A stretch of 9,682 bases of DNA from WLJO01 sp046597895 (GCA_046597895.1 JBKJJS010000368.1:1-9682); one strand, 5' to 3'; shown: positions 1 through 6,812, numbered from the stretch's first letter. Numbers and translations: made by a program. The notes: generated from the letters alone by a model not told the origin.

Positions 1-26
1 GTCCAACATTCACACCTGAGACGCCG

Positions 27-57
27 CCGCTCGGCTGTCCGCGCGACAGCCGAGCGG
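27..57. terminator. Strong perfect stem-loop, probable (bidirectional) terminator
   Basis: Two perfect 13-base arms (27-39 and 45-57, beginning CCGCTCGG and ending CCGAGCGG) enclose a 5-base loop CGCGC. The hairpin lies 15 bases past the stop codon of the minus-strand gene at 73-1197, so it probably ends that sigma/anti-sigma transcript. The T-rich tail (TATTTGT) is on the plus-strand side, which also suits termination of a plus-strand gene arriving from left of the window; an in-frame TGA at 17-19 could be its end, but too little sequence is present to claim that gene. Confidence 0.75.
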
Positions 58-72
58 TATTTGTCGGGAGCG

Positions 73-1197
73 TCAGGGGACGGTCGGCGTGGGAGTCCCG
101 GAGGACGGTGTCCGCGGGCAGCCGAAGCCGCTCGCCACGTTGTCGCGACTCAGTCCGATCGGACCCTGCCCACTGCTGACGGTGCCACCGGCCGTCGCGT
201 TCGCGTACTCCCCCACGACCCGGGGCCAGTCACCCGAGCTCGCCATCTCGTGGAAGATGGCCCAGTCGCGCGAGCTGATCAGGGCGTCGCTGGCCGTCTG
301 AGCGGCCGCCGCGTCACCTTGCTCGGTGGCCGTGAACCATTGGTCGAACCAGCCGCAGATCACGGCGCCGGTCACCTTGGCACCGAGTTGGTAGCGGTCG
401 TTCACGCCGGTCGAGGCGTCGAGCGCGGCCCGGTCGAAGCCCGAGGGCAACGGGATGCCGACGAGCATCTGGTCGATCGCCATCGTGCGGTCAGTGGGCT
501 TCACGACACTTGCAGGCATGGCTTCTAGCCATGCCTGCACATCGACCGTGTGGATCGAGGCGATCACCTGGCGATACGCCGCCTCGCTCCCGACGTCGCC
601 GCGCAGCTCCAGATAGTGATCGCCGGCCGGCTCCACGAGCGTGGTGTACTCCTCGCTGCCGGTGTAGCGGAACATCAGGCCGACTCGCCCCAGCACGGTG
701 ACCGAGCCAAGCTGGTCGGTGCCCTCCGGATCGTTGCGGTCCTTGACGTAGCTCGCGTAGTCGGCGCTGGGGCCCCACCGGAGCTCGATCTCGTCGGTGA
801 GGTCGCTGAACGTCATCTCGCCCTGGTCGACGGAGAACTCGTCGGCCCGGATGACGGTCCAGCCGGTGATCAGGACTCGGTCGTTGGACTCCGCGATGGC
901 GACCAGTTCGGCGGCGTACGCGGAGCCGCCGTCCCTGCTGTCGGATCCGATCGCCACGATCCCGATGACGCTGGCCGCCGCGGCAGCGAGAGCAGCAGCG
1001 GCGACGATCGCCAGCGGGCGCCGTCGACGACGGGCGCGATCAATCTCGTTCGGCGGGGCCGCCGGTGCTTCGAGGGTGGTGGACATGATGGCCTCCATGA
1101 GGTCGAGCTCACCTGAGCCGAGGTCGAACGATGCGACCTGCGAATCGCTGACCGGCGATGCCTGCCCCACAAGGAGATCGAGCTCTTCGTCCGTCAT
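73..1197 (-). CDS. Membrane-anchored putative anti-sigma factor/sensor (partner 1)
   Basis: A 374-residue protein, probably the regulator of the sigma factor encoded just upstream. Residues 1-60 are a cytoplasmic segment ending in a run of arginines (R56-R60). Residues 61-84 are an Ala/Val/Ile-rich membrane helix, followed by about 290 residues predicted outside the cell, with Cys281 and Cys360 and a Pro/Thr/Ser-rich tail. The cytoplasmic part has no HxxxCxxC zinc anti-sigma motif. Residues 245-335 (IPLPSGFD, then Trp/Cys-rich helices) form a separate region that I recall from actinobacterial hypothetical proteins but cannot name. The chosen start is ATG at 1197, overlapping the sigma stop as TGATG, with AGGAA eight bases upstream; a GTG at 1200 is a weaker alternative. 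The anti-sigma role is inferred from position and topology. The hairpin at 27-57 follows the gene. Confidence 0.75.
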   Translation of the reverse strand: MTDEELDLLVGQASPVSDSQVASFDLGSGELDLMEAIMSTTLEAPAAPPNEIDRARRRRRPLAIVAAAALAAAAASVIGIVAIGSDSRDGGSAYAAELVAIAESNDRVLITGWTVIRADEFSVDQGEMTFSDLTDEIELRWGPSADYASYVKDRNDPEGTDQLGSVTVLGRVGLMFRYTGSEEYTTLVEPAGDHYLELRGDVGSEAAYRQVIASIHTVDVQAWLEAMPASVVKPTDRTMAIDQMLVGIPLPSGFDRAALDASTGVNDRYQLGAKVTGAVICGWFDQWFTATEQGDAAAAQTASDALISSRDWAIFHEMASSGDWPRVVGEYANATAGGTVSSGQGPIGLSRDNVASGFGCPRTPSSGTPTPTVP

Positions 1198-1784
1198 CAC
1201 AGTTCTTCCTTGCTCAGGTGGAGAAGCGGGTCGCTTCCCACGTCCACATGTCCGGCCGAGGCGCAGCGTTCCATCGCGTCGCTTCGCTCGAGGATGCTCC
1301 GAAGCTCGGCCCGGGCGCGGTACAGCCGGCTGCGCACCGTTCCAGCGGGAATCTCCAAGACGACGGCGATCTCGGTCGGCGTCAGCTGCTCCCAGCTCGT
1401 GAGGCGCAACAGCTCGCGCTCGGCGTCGTCAAGCTGCGCCAGGGCCTCGGCCATCACCGCACTGCCGACAACCTCGTCATCGGACTGCTCGGCGACCGCT
1501 CGTTCGACGACCTCGGCCAATCGCGATCCGAGACGGTCACGACGCCGCTCGCTGCGGCTGCGGTTGGCCATCACTCGGCGGGCCACGCCGTAGAGCCACA
1601 GCCGGGCCTCGCCGCCGTCGGGCACCTGATCCAGACGCCGCCAGGCGATGAGCATCGTCTCGGCCACCACGTCAGCGGCATCGGACGGTGTCGACGTGCG
1701 CCGCAGGGCGTAGGCGAGCAGCGGGCGCGAATTGGCCGTGAACAGCTCCTCGAACTCGCGCTCACTCCGGCGAACCACGCGCAC
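1197..1784 (-). CDS. ECF-type RNA polymerase sigma factor (sigma 1)
   Basis: A 195-residue group 4 (extracytoplasmic function) sigma factor, which would direct RNA polymerase to a small stress or envelope regulon. Region 2 spans about residues 10-80, with the typical DAADVVAETMLIAWRR helix (35-50) and a WLYGVARR stretch (63-70). Region 4 spans about 112-165, with the recognition helix IPAGTVRSRLYRARAEL (145-161). About 30 residues follow region 4 and are not part of the minimal fold; their role is unknown. The GTG start at 1784 is preceded by a GAGAGG ribosome-binding site about 6 bases upstream. The stop overlaps the ATG of the membrane partner, so the two are translationally coupled. The regulon and subgroup cannot be read from the sequence alone. 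Confidence 0.93.
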   Translation of the reverse strand: MRVVRRSEREFEELFTANSRPLLAYALRRTSTPSDAADVVAETMLIAWRRLDQVPDGGEARLWLYGVARRVMANRSRSERRRDRLGSRLAEVVERAVAEQSDDEVVGSAVMAEALAQLDDAERELLRLTSWEQLTPTEIAVVLEIPAGTVRSRLYRARAELRSILERSDAMERCASAGHVDVGSDPLLHLSKEEL

Positions 1785-1795
1785 ACCTCACCCTC

Positions 1796-1855
1796 TCACG
1801 CACACCCGAACGAGGTGTGCCGGCTGTTCATGTCCGGTACCGCTCGTCGCGTTGC
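1796..1855. repeat. Stem-loop repeat, left copy (flanks the toxin-antitoxin/HNH island)
   Basis: This stretch matches 4018-4077 in the same orientation at a constant offset of 2222 bases, with about three quarters of positions identical by eye. Shared blocks are CGAACGAGG, GTGCCGG and TCATGTCCGG. It folds with arms 1811-1823 and 1834-1846 (10 of 13 pairs) around a 10-base loop, the same geometry as the right copy. It lies in the leader of sigma 1, starting 12 bases upstream of its GTG, so on the minus strand it could act as a leader hairpin or be a leftover terminator. Confidence 0.6.
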
Positions 1856-1996
1856 AGCCAGGTCCAACTGGTCGGACCAGCCGACACGGGAAAGAGCGCG
1901 ACACCCCCCAGGCATGATTCCGATCATGGCGCGGCGCCGACGACCGAGCTACGAGCACGATCAACGGGCACCGGTGTGAGCCTGACGGTGAAGCCC

Positions 1997-2018
1997 GTGA
2001 TAATGGTATTGTTATCAC
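1997..2018 (+). promoter_or_regulatory. Palindromic operator overlapping the toxin-antitoxin promoter
   Basis: A perfect inverted repeat, GTGATAA (1997-2003) and TTATCAC (2012-2018) with an 8-base spacer, stands out as AT-rich in a GC-rich setting. The left arm contains GATAAT (1999-2004), one mismatch from a consensus -10 box; a matching -35 box is weak. An AGGA ribosome-binding site (2019-2022) follows, then the TTG start at 2032. HigA/XRE antitoxins commonly repress their own operon from such dyads, so binding by the protein at 2311-2637 is a reasonable inference. Confidence 0.7.
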
Positions 2019-2031
2019 AGGATGATCAGCG

Positions 2032-2306
2032 TTGACTTGGGCAGTCGAGTTCCACAAGGCCTGCGAGGCGTGGGCCAGTACGCTCGCCCAGGCAGACGCG
2101 GAGGCCTTGCTCGCCGCGATCAGGGTCCTGCACGACGAGGGTCGAACGCTCGGGCGGCCGCTCGAAGCGGGGACTGGGCGGGCCTGTATGCCCAGAGCAT
2201 TCCAATCGCCGATGCCCGGTTCGACGAGCACCAAGCGAGCCTCGGCGATCCGGCCCGGTCGGGCCACAATCCAAATCGCGCGCAGCGGCGGCCGAGAAGG
2301 AAGTAG
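2032..2306 (+). pseudogene. Broken HigB/Gp49-family (RelE-like) toxin gene
   Basis: The opening frame from TTG 2032 reads TWAVEFHK... to ...EGRTLGRPL (up to about 2163), a good match to the start of Gp49/HigB-type mRNA-cleaving toxins. The expected middle of the protein (the GSRHHNLKELRP-like and LLFVFDP-like strands that carry the active site) is absent. The family's C-terminal end, SGDWAGLYAQSIPIADARFDEH, resumes at about 2166 in a different frame (the one closed by TAG at 2304-2306). This is explained by a deletion of roughly 130-140 bases, not a multiple of three, at about 2160-2168. The product would be inactive as a toxin. The stop lies four bases before the antitoxin ATG, as in an intact toxin-first operon. 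The family assignment rests on remembered consensus, not on a search. Confidence 0.75.
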
Positions 2307-2310
2307 TGAG

Positions 2311-2637
2311 ATGAGCCTCAAGAAGTGGGAGGAGAAGGTCCTCAACGCGGAGGGAGCCGCGGAGCGCGTCTCCGACATCGAAGATGAGCTGCGCCTTGCG
2401 GCGGGGCTGACGGCGCTCCGCGAGCAGGCCGGCCTGTCGCAACGGGAACTCGCCAAGCGGCTCGGCGTGTCGCAGCCGAGAGTCGCAGCCATCGAACGCG
2501 CCCGCAATGTGACGATCGAAGTGCTGGATCAGTACGTCGCGGCGCTCGGTGGCGAATTGGAGATCACGGTGCGCACGGGTGGTCGCAGGATCGCGTTGCA
2601 CCACGTCGCTCGACGCGCTCCAGACGTCTCGAGGTAG
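2311..2637 (+). CDS. XRE-family antitoxin (HigA-like), partner of the broken toxin
   Basis: A 108-residue protein with a central Cro/C1-type helix-turn-helix (about residues 30-85): LREQAGLSQRELAKRLGVSQ, then PRVAAIERARNVTIEVL. It is followed by the GGELEI-type ending common in antitoxins that pair with Gp49/HigB toxins. The start is ATG 2311, with GAGAAGGA at 2294-2301 as ribosome-binding site. It would normally neutralise the toxin and repress the operon through the dyad at 1997-2018. With the toxin gene broken it is now an orphan antitoxin, perhaps kept as a repressor or anti-addiction function, or simply not yet lost. The reading frame is intact and is also open upstream into the toxin N-terminus. 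Confidence 0.88.
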   Translation: MSLKKWEEKVLNAEGAAERVSDIEDELRLAAGLTALREQAGLSQRELAKRLGVSQPRVAAIERARNVTIEVLDQYVAALGGELEITVRTGGRRIALHHVARRAPDVSR

Positions 2638-2711
2638 CCGCTCACTCGCGCGGGCTGATCAAGCGGACGGGTCAGGGAAACCTCACTACACCCCTTGTTC
2701 ATACTGTGGTG

Positions 2712-3890
2712 ATGGATGTCTCATCTGTCACGACGGAGTATCTCGAGGCTGAACTTGTTGCTCATGCGGCGTGGGAAGCGACTGGTATGGCACACATGTT
2801 GGAGGTGTTGGCCGAGTTCGATCGCCGGCAGGTGTCGGATACGTGGGGGTGTTACTCGCCGCAGCAATGGTTGGGCTGGAAATGCGGTCTCGGGTACGTG
2901 GCAGCGTCGGAACGGTTACGGGTGGCCCGAGCGTTGGGTGAACTACCAGTGATCCGTGACGGTCTTTCCCGCGGGAAATTGTCGTTCTCGAAAGTACGCG
3001 AACTCACCAGGGTCGCCACACCCGCCACCGACCAATGCCTCGCCGAGATCGCCGAATGCGCTACCGCCGCCCAAGTCGCCAAAATTGTGCGTTCGCTCCG
3101 TCACCGCACCGCCAAAGATGTCGTGGCCCAGGTGGAGAACCGGGGGTTCTCCTGGCACAGCGACGACGACGGCTCCATCGTGTTCACGATCAAGTTGCCC
3201 ACCGAGGTCGGTACCGCGGTCGTCGCCAGGATCGATGCTGCCGCTACCCCACAAAAGGGGGTACCAGCACATCAGCGACGCGCCGACGTGTTCGCCGAGT
3301 TGCTGCTCGCCGACGGTGACGGTGACGAACTGGTACGCCCCGAAGTGTTCATCCACATCGAACCGGACCGCACCGCGTTCGATAACGGCGTCGCGGTCGC
3401 CGCGGAGATCGCCGAGTGCGCGGCATGTGATGGTCCGGTGACCACCGTGGTCGGCACCGCCGATGGTCCGGTGGTCGTACGGAAAGATCCGGCACCGACC
3501 CGGGCGCAGCGTCGCTGGTTGAAGTTACGCCACGACACCTGCCAGGTACCCGGTTGTGATCATGACGGCATCTTCGACGCCCACCATGTCGTCGAACGTC
3601 ACCTGGGCGGCAAAACACAACTGTGGAACCTGGTACGTCTCTGCAAGTTTCATCACCGCCTCGTCCACGTCCTCGGCCTGAGATTGACGTTGCACCCCGA
3701 CCGGCGGCTCGAAGTCACATTTCCCGCGGGAAACCCGATCGATCGCACCATCGAGTTCGCCCCATTCGTCGCCCCACCACCACCCGACCCCGACTGGATC
3801 AGCAGCACCTGGACCGGTGAACGCCTCAACCTCGACTACACCCTCCTCGCCATCCAAAGCCGACAACAACTCGCGCACGTCACCGCGTGA
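2712..3890 (+). CDS. DUF222 / HNH endonuclease-domain protein (13E12 repeat family)
   Basis: A 392-residue protein. About residues 1-260 are the helical DUF222 region, including the SRGKLSFSKVRELTRVATP block (86-104) and the QRRADVFAELLLA block (188-200). Residues 265-325 are an HNH nuclease module: Cys277-x4-Cys282, DAHH (289-292), Asn306, Cys311-x2-His314-His315 and His319. These are the zinc-site and catalytic-type residues, and all are present. Such proteins occur in many copies in actinobacteria (M. tuberculosis REP13E12); their role is poorly defined but they are linked to mobile DNA, and REP13E12 hosts phage phiRv1. ATG 2712 is preferred over GTG 2706 or 2709. No ribosome-binding site precedes it, and CATACT (2700-2705) would fit a -10 box of a leaderless message. 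By eye it uses more TTG/GTT codons near its start than its neighbours, suggesting transfer. Confidence 0.92.
   Translation: MDVSSVTTEYLEAELVAHAAWEATGMAHMLEVLAEFDRRQVSDTWGCYSPQQWLGWKCGLGYVAASERLRVARALGELPVIRDGLSRGKLSFSKVRELTRVATPATDQCLAEIAECATAAQVAKIVRSLRHRTAKDVVAQVENRGFSWHSDDDGSIVFTIKLPTEVGTAVVARIDAAATPQKGVPAHQRRADVFAELLLADGDGDELVRPEVFIHIEPDRTAFDNGVAVAAEIAECAACDGPVTTVVGTADGPVVVRKDPAPTRAQRRWLKLRHDTCQVPGCDHDGIFDAHHVVERHLGGKTQLWNLVRLCKFHHRLVHVLGLRLTLHPDRRLEVTFPAGNPIDRTIEFAPFVAPPPPDPDWISSTWTGERLNLDYTLLAIQSRQQLAHVTA
2965..2978. repeat. Perfect 14-base palindrome, copy 1
   Basis: TTTCCCGCGGGAAA, identical to 3720-3733. It lies inside the DUF222/HNH gene in the reading frame GL-SRGK-L. Confidence 0.9.
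3720..3733. repeat. Perfect 14-base palindrome, copy 2
   Basis: TTTCCCGCGGGAAA again, 755 bases after copy 1 and in the same gene, but read in another frame (F-P-A-G-N). The DNA sequence is therefore shared without the encoded peptide being shared. Confidence 0.9.
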
Positions 3891-4106
3891 CAACTCGCAA
3901 GCCTCAGAGCGGAGCAGCCGGGAGCCTCACTGCCCGGGACGGTAAACCCCGAATACCTCTCGAAGGGCGTCGCCTCGGCTTGACGTGATCGTCACGGCTC
4001 GCGCCGATCCGAGCCCCTCGTGCACGCGCGAACGAGGCGTGCCGGGCACTCATGTCCGGCACACCTCGCGGCGTTACATCGTTGTCGTCGCTGAGACGGC
4101 GGTAAC
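3891..4106. other. Intergenic region between convergent HNH gene and partner 2
   Basis: About 215 bases between convergent genes. It contains a weak hairpin CCGGG (3918-3922)/CCCGG (3933-3937) with a 10-base loop that could help end the HNH transcript, a small CGTGA-TCG-TCACG stem at about 3985-3997, and the strong stem-loop repeat at 4018-4077. No open frame with a supported start was found. Confidence 0.6.
4018..4077. repeat. Stem-loop repeat, right copy; probable terminator of partner 2
   Basis: Direct-orientation relative of 1796-1855. Arms 4033-4045 and 4056-4068 (CGAGGCGTGCCGG/CCGGCACACCTCG) pair at 12 of 13 positions, with one G-T wobble on the minus strand, around the 10-base loop. 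It begins about 30 bases after the stop of the minus-strand gene at 4107-5591, a natural place for a terminator, although there is no clear T-run. That the same element also precedes sigma 1 suggests a repeated intergenic unit. Confidence 0.65.
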
Positions 4107-5591
4107 TCAGAAGCTCACGATGAGCCGATCCCACCCGGAGGACGTGCCGTAGATGACGGGCTGGCCGCCGTTGTCGAAGGTCACCTGCGGCGGGTTGTTC
4201 AGGTCGGTCACCGCCGCCCGGACGAACACGCCCGAGGTGCCGGCCACCGTCTCCACCCCGGTGCTCGTGGGCAGCTCGGTGCCCTCGTGCCAGCCGATGA
4301 GAGCCCGCTCGTCGCCCAGCACGAACATCTGGAAGATGGCGGACGGCCTCTCGCCGTCGAGCGACGACTCGCTGACCTGGCGGACGCACTGGGGCGACGC
4401 TCCGGTGACGCAGATCGCGACGGCCCCGGTGGCCGCTGTACCCCGGACGCTCACCCGGGTGCCGTCGGTCAGCGTTGCGGCGTCGATCTCTGGCAGGGCC
4501 AGCTGAGCAGCGGTGATGGCCTGTCCGGCAGCGAGGATCTGGTCCGGCGCGGCCGGGGCCAATCCGGCTGCGAGCGCCAGCACGTCATCAGCCTGTGCGC
4601 GGCCACTCACCGAGAACTGCAAACCCCCCTCGAGCCAGAAGACCGACACATTGCCACCCGCGCTCTCGAAGAGCACGCCGTCACGGGTGCCGATCTTCGT
4701 CGCCGTTCCGTCCTTCGCGAGCATTTCGCCGAGCGTCGTGCCGTCGGAGTTCGGCGTCACCGAGACGCTGATGAAGCCCGTGTCGCTCAGCAGGCCGATG
4801 CTCAGCACGATGCCGTTCTCGGTTACCGCAGTATCGACCGGCACGAGCTCGAATCCGGCCATCGGCGAGTCGGCCGGGAACGTGTTGTCGGGCGGCGTGT
4901 CGGACTGGCTCACGACGACGAACAATTCGGCCCCGGCCAGCAGGTCGGCCTCGGACAACCCGGTGCTGCCGGCCATCACCATCAGGCCCGCTTCCTTCCA
5001 GTGCACCCGCAGCCCCTCGCCGCTGTCGAACACGAGCGCCGGCTTGCCGTGCACCGTCTTGCCGGGCGTCGGGACGAATGTCTTCTCGGTCTCCTGGGGG
5101 GACTCGGACATGAAGGACACGGTGAAGGTGGCGTCGACGGCGCCCGCGGCGTTGGTCCGCAGCCACTTGCGCGTGGTGATCGTCGAATCGACCGCAGGCG
5201 CCGCGCTCAGGCTCGTGATCTCGTAGCCAGCCGGCACGAACGTCGGCAAGTACCACCCGGAGTAGGCGGCGAGGCGCTCGGCCTCGGAGGGTGCGGCGAC
5301 GGTGCTGGCCGGCCCAGCCACGGTGGTCGGGGCCACGGCCGTCATCGCCGGAGCGGCCGTCGTTTCCGCACCAGCCGCCACAAGGTTGTCGCCGCGGTCG
5401 CGAGTGGCGAGCACGCCACCGACACCGGCGACGAGCACCACGGACGCCGCCACCAGCACGAACCGGGAGCGGGAACCGGAGCGCTGAGGGCGTCCCGAGT
5501 ACGGCGAGGCGACGGCGTCGTCCCACTCGGCACGTTCGTCGTCGAGGTGGGTCCCGAGCGCGCGCAGGCGGTCATCGAGTTGGTGGTTCAT
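4107..5591 (-). CDS. Membrane-anchored putative anti-sigma factor/sensor (partner 2)
   Basis: A 494-residue protein, the largest partner in the array. Residues 1-42 are a charged cytoplasmic segment without a zinc motif (His but no Cys). Residues 43-62 are the membrane helix, ending in ATRD (62-65), followed by an Ala/Thr/Pro-rich linker (71-104). The outside part contains two related units, about 113-224 and 245-345. Each runs from a strand-rich start to a VxW-x-E-GL core (VHWKEAGL 196-203; VFWLEGGL 317-324) and then an acidic helix (SEADLLAGAELF; ADDVLALAAGL). A third region (about 355-494) carries Cys394-x7-Cys402, a likely disulfide pair. The ATG at 5591 overlaps the sigma 2 stop as ATGA, so the two are coupled. 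The anti-sigma role is inferred from layout; the ligand is unknown. Confidence 0.8.
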   Translation of the reverse strand: MNHQLDDRLRALGTHLDDERAEWDDAVASPYSGRPQRSGSRSRFVLVAASVVLVAGVGGVLATRDRGDNLVAAGAETTAAPAMTAVAPTTVAGPASTVAAPSEAERLAAYSGWYLPTFVPAGYEITSLSAAPAVDSTITTRKWLRTNAAGAVDATFTVSFMSESPQETEKTFVPTPGKTVHGKPALVFDSGEGLRVHWKEAGLMVMAGSTGLSEADLLAGAELFVVVSQSDTPPDNTFPADSPMAGFELVPVDTAVTENGIVLSIGLLSDTGFISVSVTPNSDGTTLGEMLAKDGTATKIGTRDGVLFESAGGNVSVFWLEGGLQFSVSGRAQADDVLALAAGLAPAAPDQILAAGQAITAAQLALPEIDAATLTDGTRVSVRGTAATGAVAICVTGASPQCVRQVSESSLDGERPSAIFQMFVLGDERALIGWHEGTELPTSTGVETVAGTSGVFVRAAVTDLNNPPQVTFDNGGQPVIYGTSSGWDRLIVSF

Positions 5592-6094
5592 CGTTCCTCC
5601 ATGAACAGACGAAGGCGGGCAAGGCCGCGGGTGAGGTGGTTGGTGACCGCGGTGACGGACAGATCCATGATCCGCGCCGCTTCGCCGTACGTGTGGCCGT
5701 GCGCCTTGACGAGCACGATGGCCACTCGCTGCGGAGGGGTCAGCCGGCCGAGGGCCCGCTGCAGGTCAACGTCGACTGGCGAGTCCGTGGTGGACGGCTC
5801 GGCGACGAGGAGCCCCTCACGCAGCCGCTTGCGGGCGCCCCGACGGCGGGCATGGCTCTCGCCGACGCGGTACAAGTACCCCACCGGATTGCCCATCGCC
5901 CGGACGCGCTCCCAGTGCTCGCAGCCGTGGGCGATCGCCTCAGCGGCGGCCTCCATCCCGTCGTGCAGCCCAAACCGAGCGACGAGGGCCTGCTCGAGAG
6001 CAGCCCTCGCCGTCGGGACGAACTCGTCCAGTGAGTTCCGGTCGATGTCGTACGCAGTCACTGACCGTAAAGGCCGCGAGCGGGGTGATCTCAT
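5588..6094 (-). CDS. ECF-type RNA polymerase sigma factor (sigma 2)
   Basis: A 168-residue sigma factor of the SigE-like ECF style. Region 2 is about residues 22-92, ending in NPVGYLYRVGESHARRRGARKR (69-90). Region 4 is about 110-164, with LTPPQRVAIVLVKAHGHTY and the recognition helix LSVTAVTNHLTRGLARL (145-161). Region 2 is diverged (few of the usual acidic DAEDV-type residues), but length, order and coupling support the call. ATG 6094 is used, with a GGGGTG upstream that is only a modest ribosome-binding site; GTG 6061 is an alternative that would drop an arginine-rich 11-residue tip. The gene starts 17 bases after the LysM ORF stop and overlaps partner 2, so the three are likely co-transcribed. 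Confidence 0.85.
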   Translation of the reverse strand: MRSPRSRPLRSVTAYDIDRNSLDEFVPTARAALEQALVARFGLHDGMEAAAEAIAHGCEHWERVRAMGNPVGYLYRVGESHARRRGARKRLREGLLVAEPSTTDSPVDVDLQRALGRLTPPQRVAIVLVKAHGHTYGEAARIMDLSVTAVTNHLTRGLARLRLFMEER

Positions 6095-6111
6095 TCACCC
6101 CGTCCCGCACC

Positions 6112-6810
6112 TCACGGGTCGATGCCGTAGAGCAGGTTGCCCAACTCATCCTCGCTGGGGAGCGCAGTCGCCCCCGCCCGCTCGACGACCAGCATGAGTC
6201 GCCAGCCGTCGGTGGAGGCGTACTCCATGCTGATCCGATCGGCTGTGTTCTCGGTCGTGGTGATCGGCGCCCGGTTGTGGTTCTCGGGCAACAGCATCGT
6301 GCCAGGCGTCATCGTGATGGTGAGCGTGCGCGACTGGTCCCGGTCGATGGCGACGATCGTCGTGACCCCGGCGGCATCGGTGGAGGACTCGGTGTTCGGG
6401 AACCCGAGCGCCTGCAGTTGGGACGACGCGCCGTCGACCCGGTACTGCAACTGCCGCAGCGCCTCGCTGACGGCCGAGATCCGCAGCGCGCCACCGGCCT
6501 TCAGTGAGCTGGTGGGCGTTTCCCCGGTGGCCGACAGCTCGGCGACGGTCAGGCTGCTGAAGCCGAGCAGTTGTTCCACGGTGATGCCGTGGGCGGCGGC
6601 GATCAATTCGTAGGTGTCGCCGTCCTGGATGGCGTAGAGCTCGCCGGGCCGGTACGCCAGCGTGAGCTCGACGTTCGAGCCACAGTCGACGGTCGAGCCT
6701 GGGTCCGGCTTCTGGCGGACGTTTCTCGCTGCAGTCGACGATGCCGTCACCTCGATCCGTCGTTGGCCCGGCGCTGGCGCGCCGATCGATGGGCTGGAAG
6801 TCCTCGACAT
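6112..6810 (-). CDS. LysM-domain protein lacking a visible export signal (possible gene remnant)
   Basis: A 232-residue reading of the frame from ATG 6810. The frame is open up to 6930, but that part overlaps the end of partner 3. Residues 59-112 are a clear LysM domain, a peptidoglycan/chitin-type glycan binder: YAIQDGDTYELIAAAHGITV, then EQLLGFSSL and SLKAGGALRI. Residues 20-52 (VRQKPDPGSTVDCGSNVELTL) resemble the closing strand of a PASTA domain. About 120 further residues end in an acidic helix (SEDELGNLLYGI) like the partners' sensor units. No signal peptide or membrane helix is visible, which is odd for a wall-binding domain. It may be the tail of a former partner that lost its membrane part, may have a misjudged start, or may reach the wall another way. 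It sits 17 bases upstream of sigma 2. Confidence 0.65.
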   Translation of the reverse strand: MSRTSSPSIGAPAPGQRRIEVTASSTAARNVRQKPDPGSTVDCGSNVELTLAYRPGELYAIQDGDTYELIAAAHGITVEQLLGFSSLTVAELSATGETPTSSLKAGGALRISAVSEALRQLQYRVDGASSQLQALGFPNTESSTDAAGVTTIVAIDRDQSRTLTITMTPGTMLLPENHNRAPITTTENTADRISMEYASTDGWRLMLVVERAGATALPSEDELGNLLYGIDP

Positions 6811-6812
6811 CC

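Larger units (their letters stand above)
1785..2031. other. Intergenic region between sigma 1 and the toxin-antitoxin remnant
   Basis: About 250 bases between divergent genes. It holds the left stem-loop repeat (1796-1855), an odd palindrome CTGGTC-G-GACCAG at 1868-1880 that could be a regulator site for sigma 1, a small ATGAT/ATCAT inverted repeat near 1914-1927, and the operator/promoter of the toxin-antitoxin operon at its right end. No convincing GGAAC-type ECF promoter was found upstream of sigma 1. Short open frames here have no ribosome-binding site or recognisable product. Confidence 0.6.

Noticed and set aside
1243..1252. A third copy of the loop motif ACATGTCCGG inside sigma 1
   Set aside because: The arms of the stem-loop repeat are absent, so the short match is probably chance.
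1925..1978. A 17-codon plus-strand frame (MARRRRPSYEHDQRAPV)
   Set aside because: No ribosome-binding site or promoter and no recognisable match; it cannot be supported.
1788..2507. Minus-strand frame across the intergenic region and the toxin-antitoxin genes
   Set aside because: It runs antisense to the HTH antitoxin and across its operator, has no ribosome-binding site, and its product is unrecognisable.
3428..3475. Short direct repeat GATGGTCCGGTG within the HNH gene
   Set aside because: It encodes a repeated DGPV in a loop region; a simple local duplication with no sign of wider meaning.
4287..6197. A 636-codon open frame on the plus strand
   Set aside because: It is antisense to partner 2 and sigma 2, which have recognisable domains, coupling and a membrane helix. 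The plus-strand product is low-complexity Arg/Gly/His-rich, as expected for a shadow frame in GC-rich DNA.
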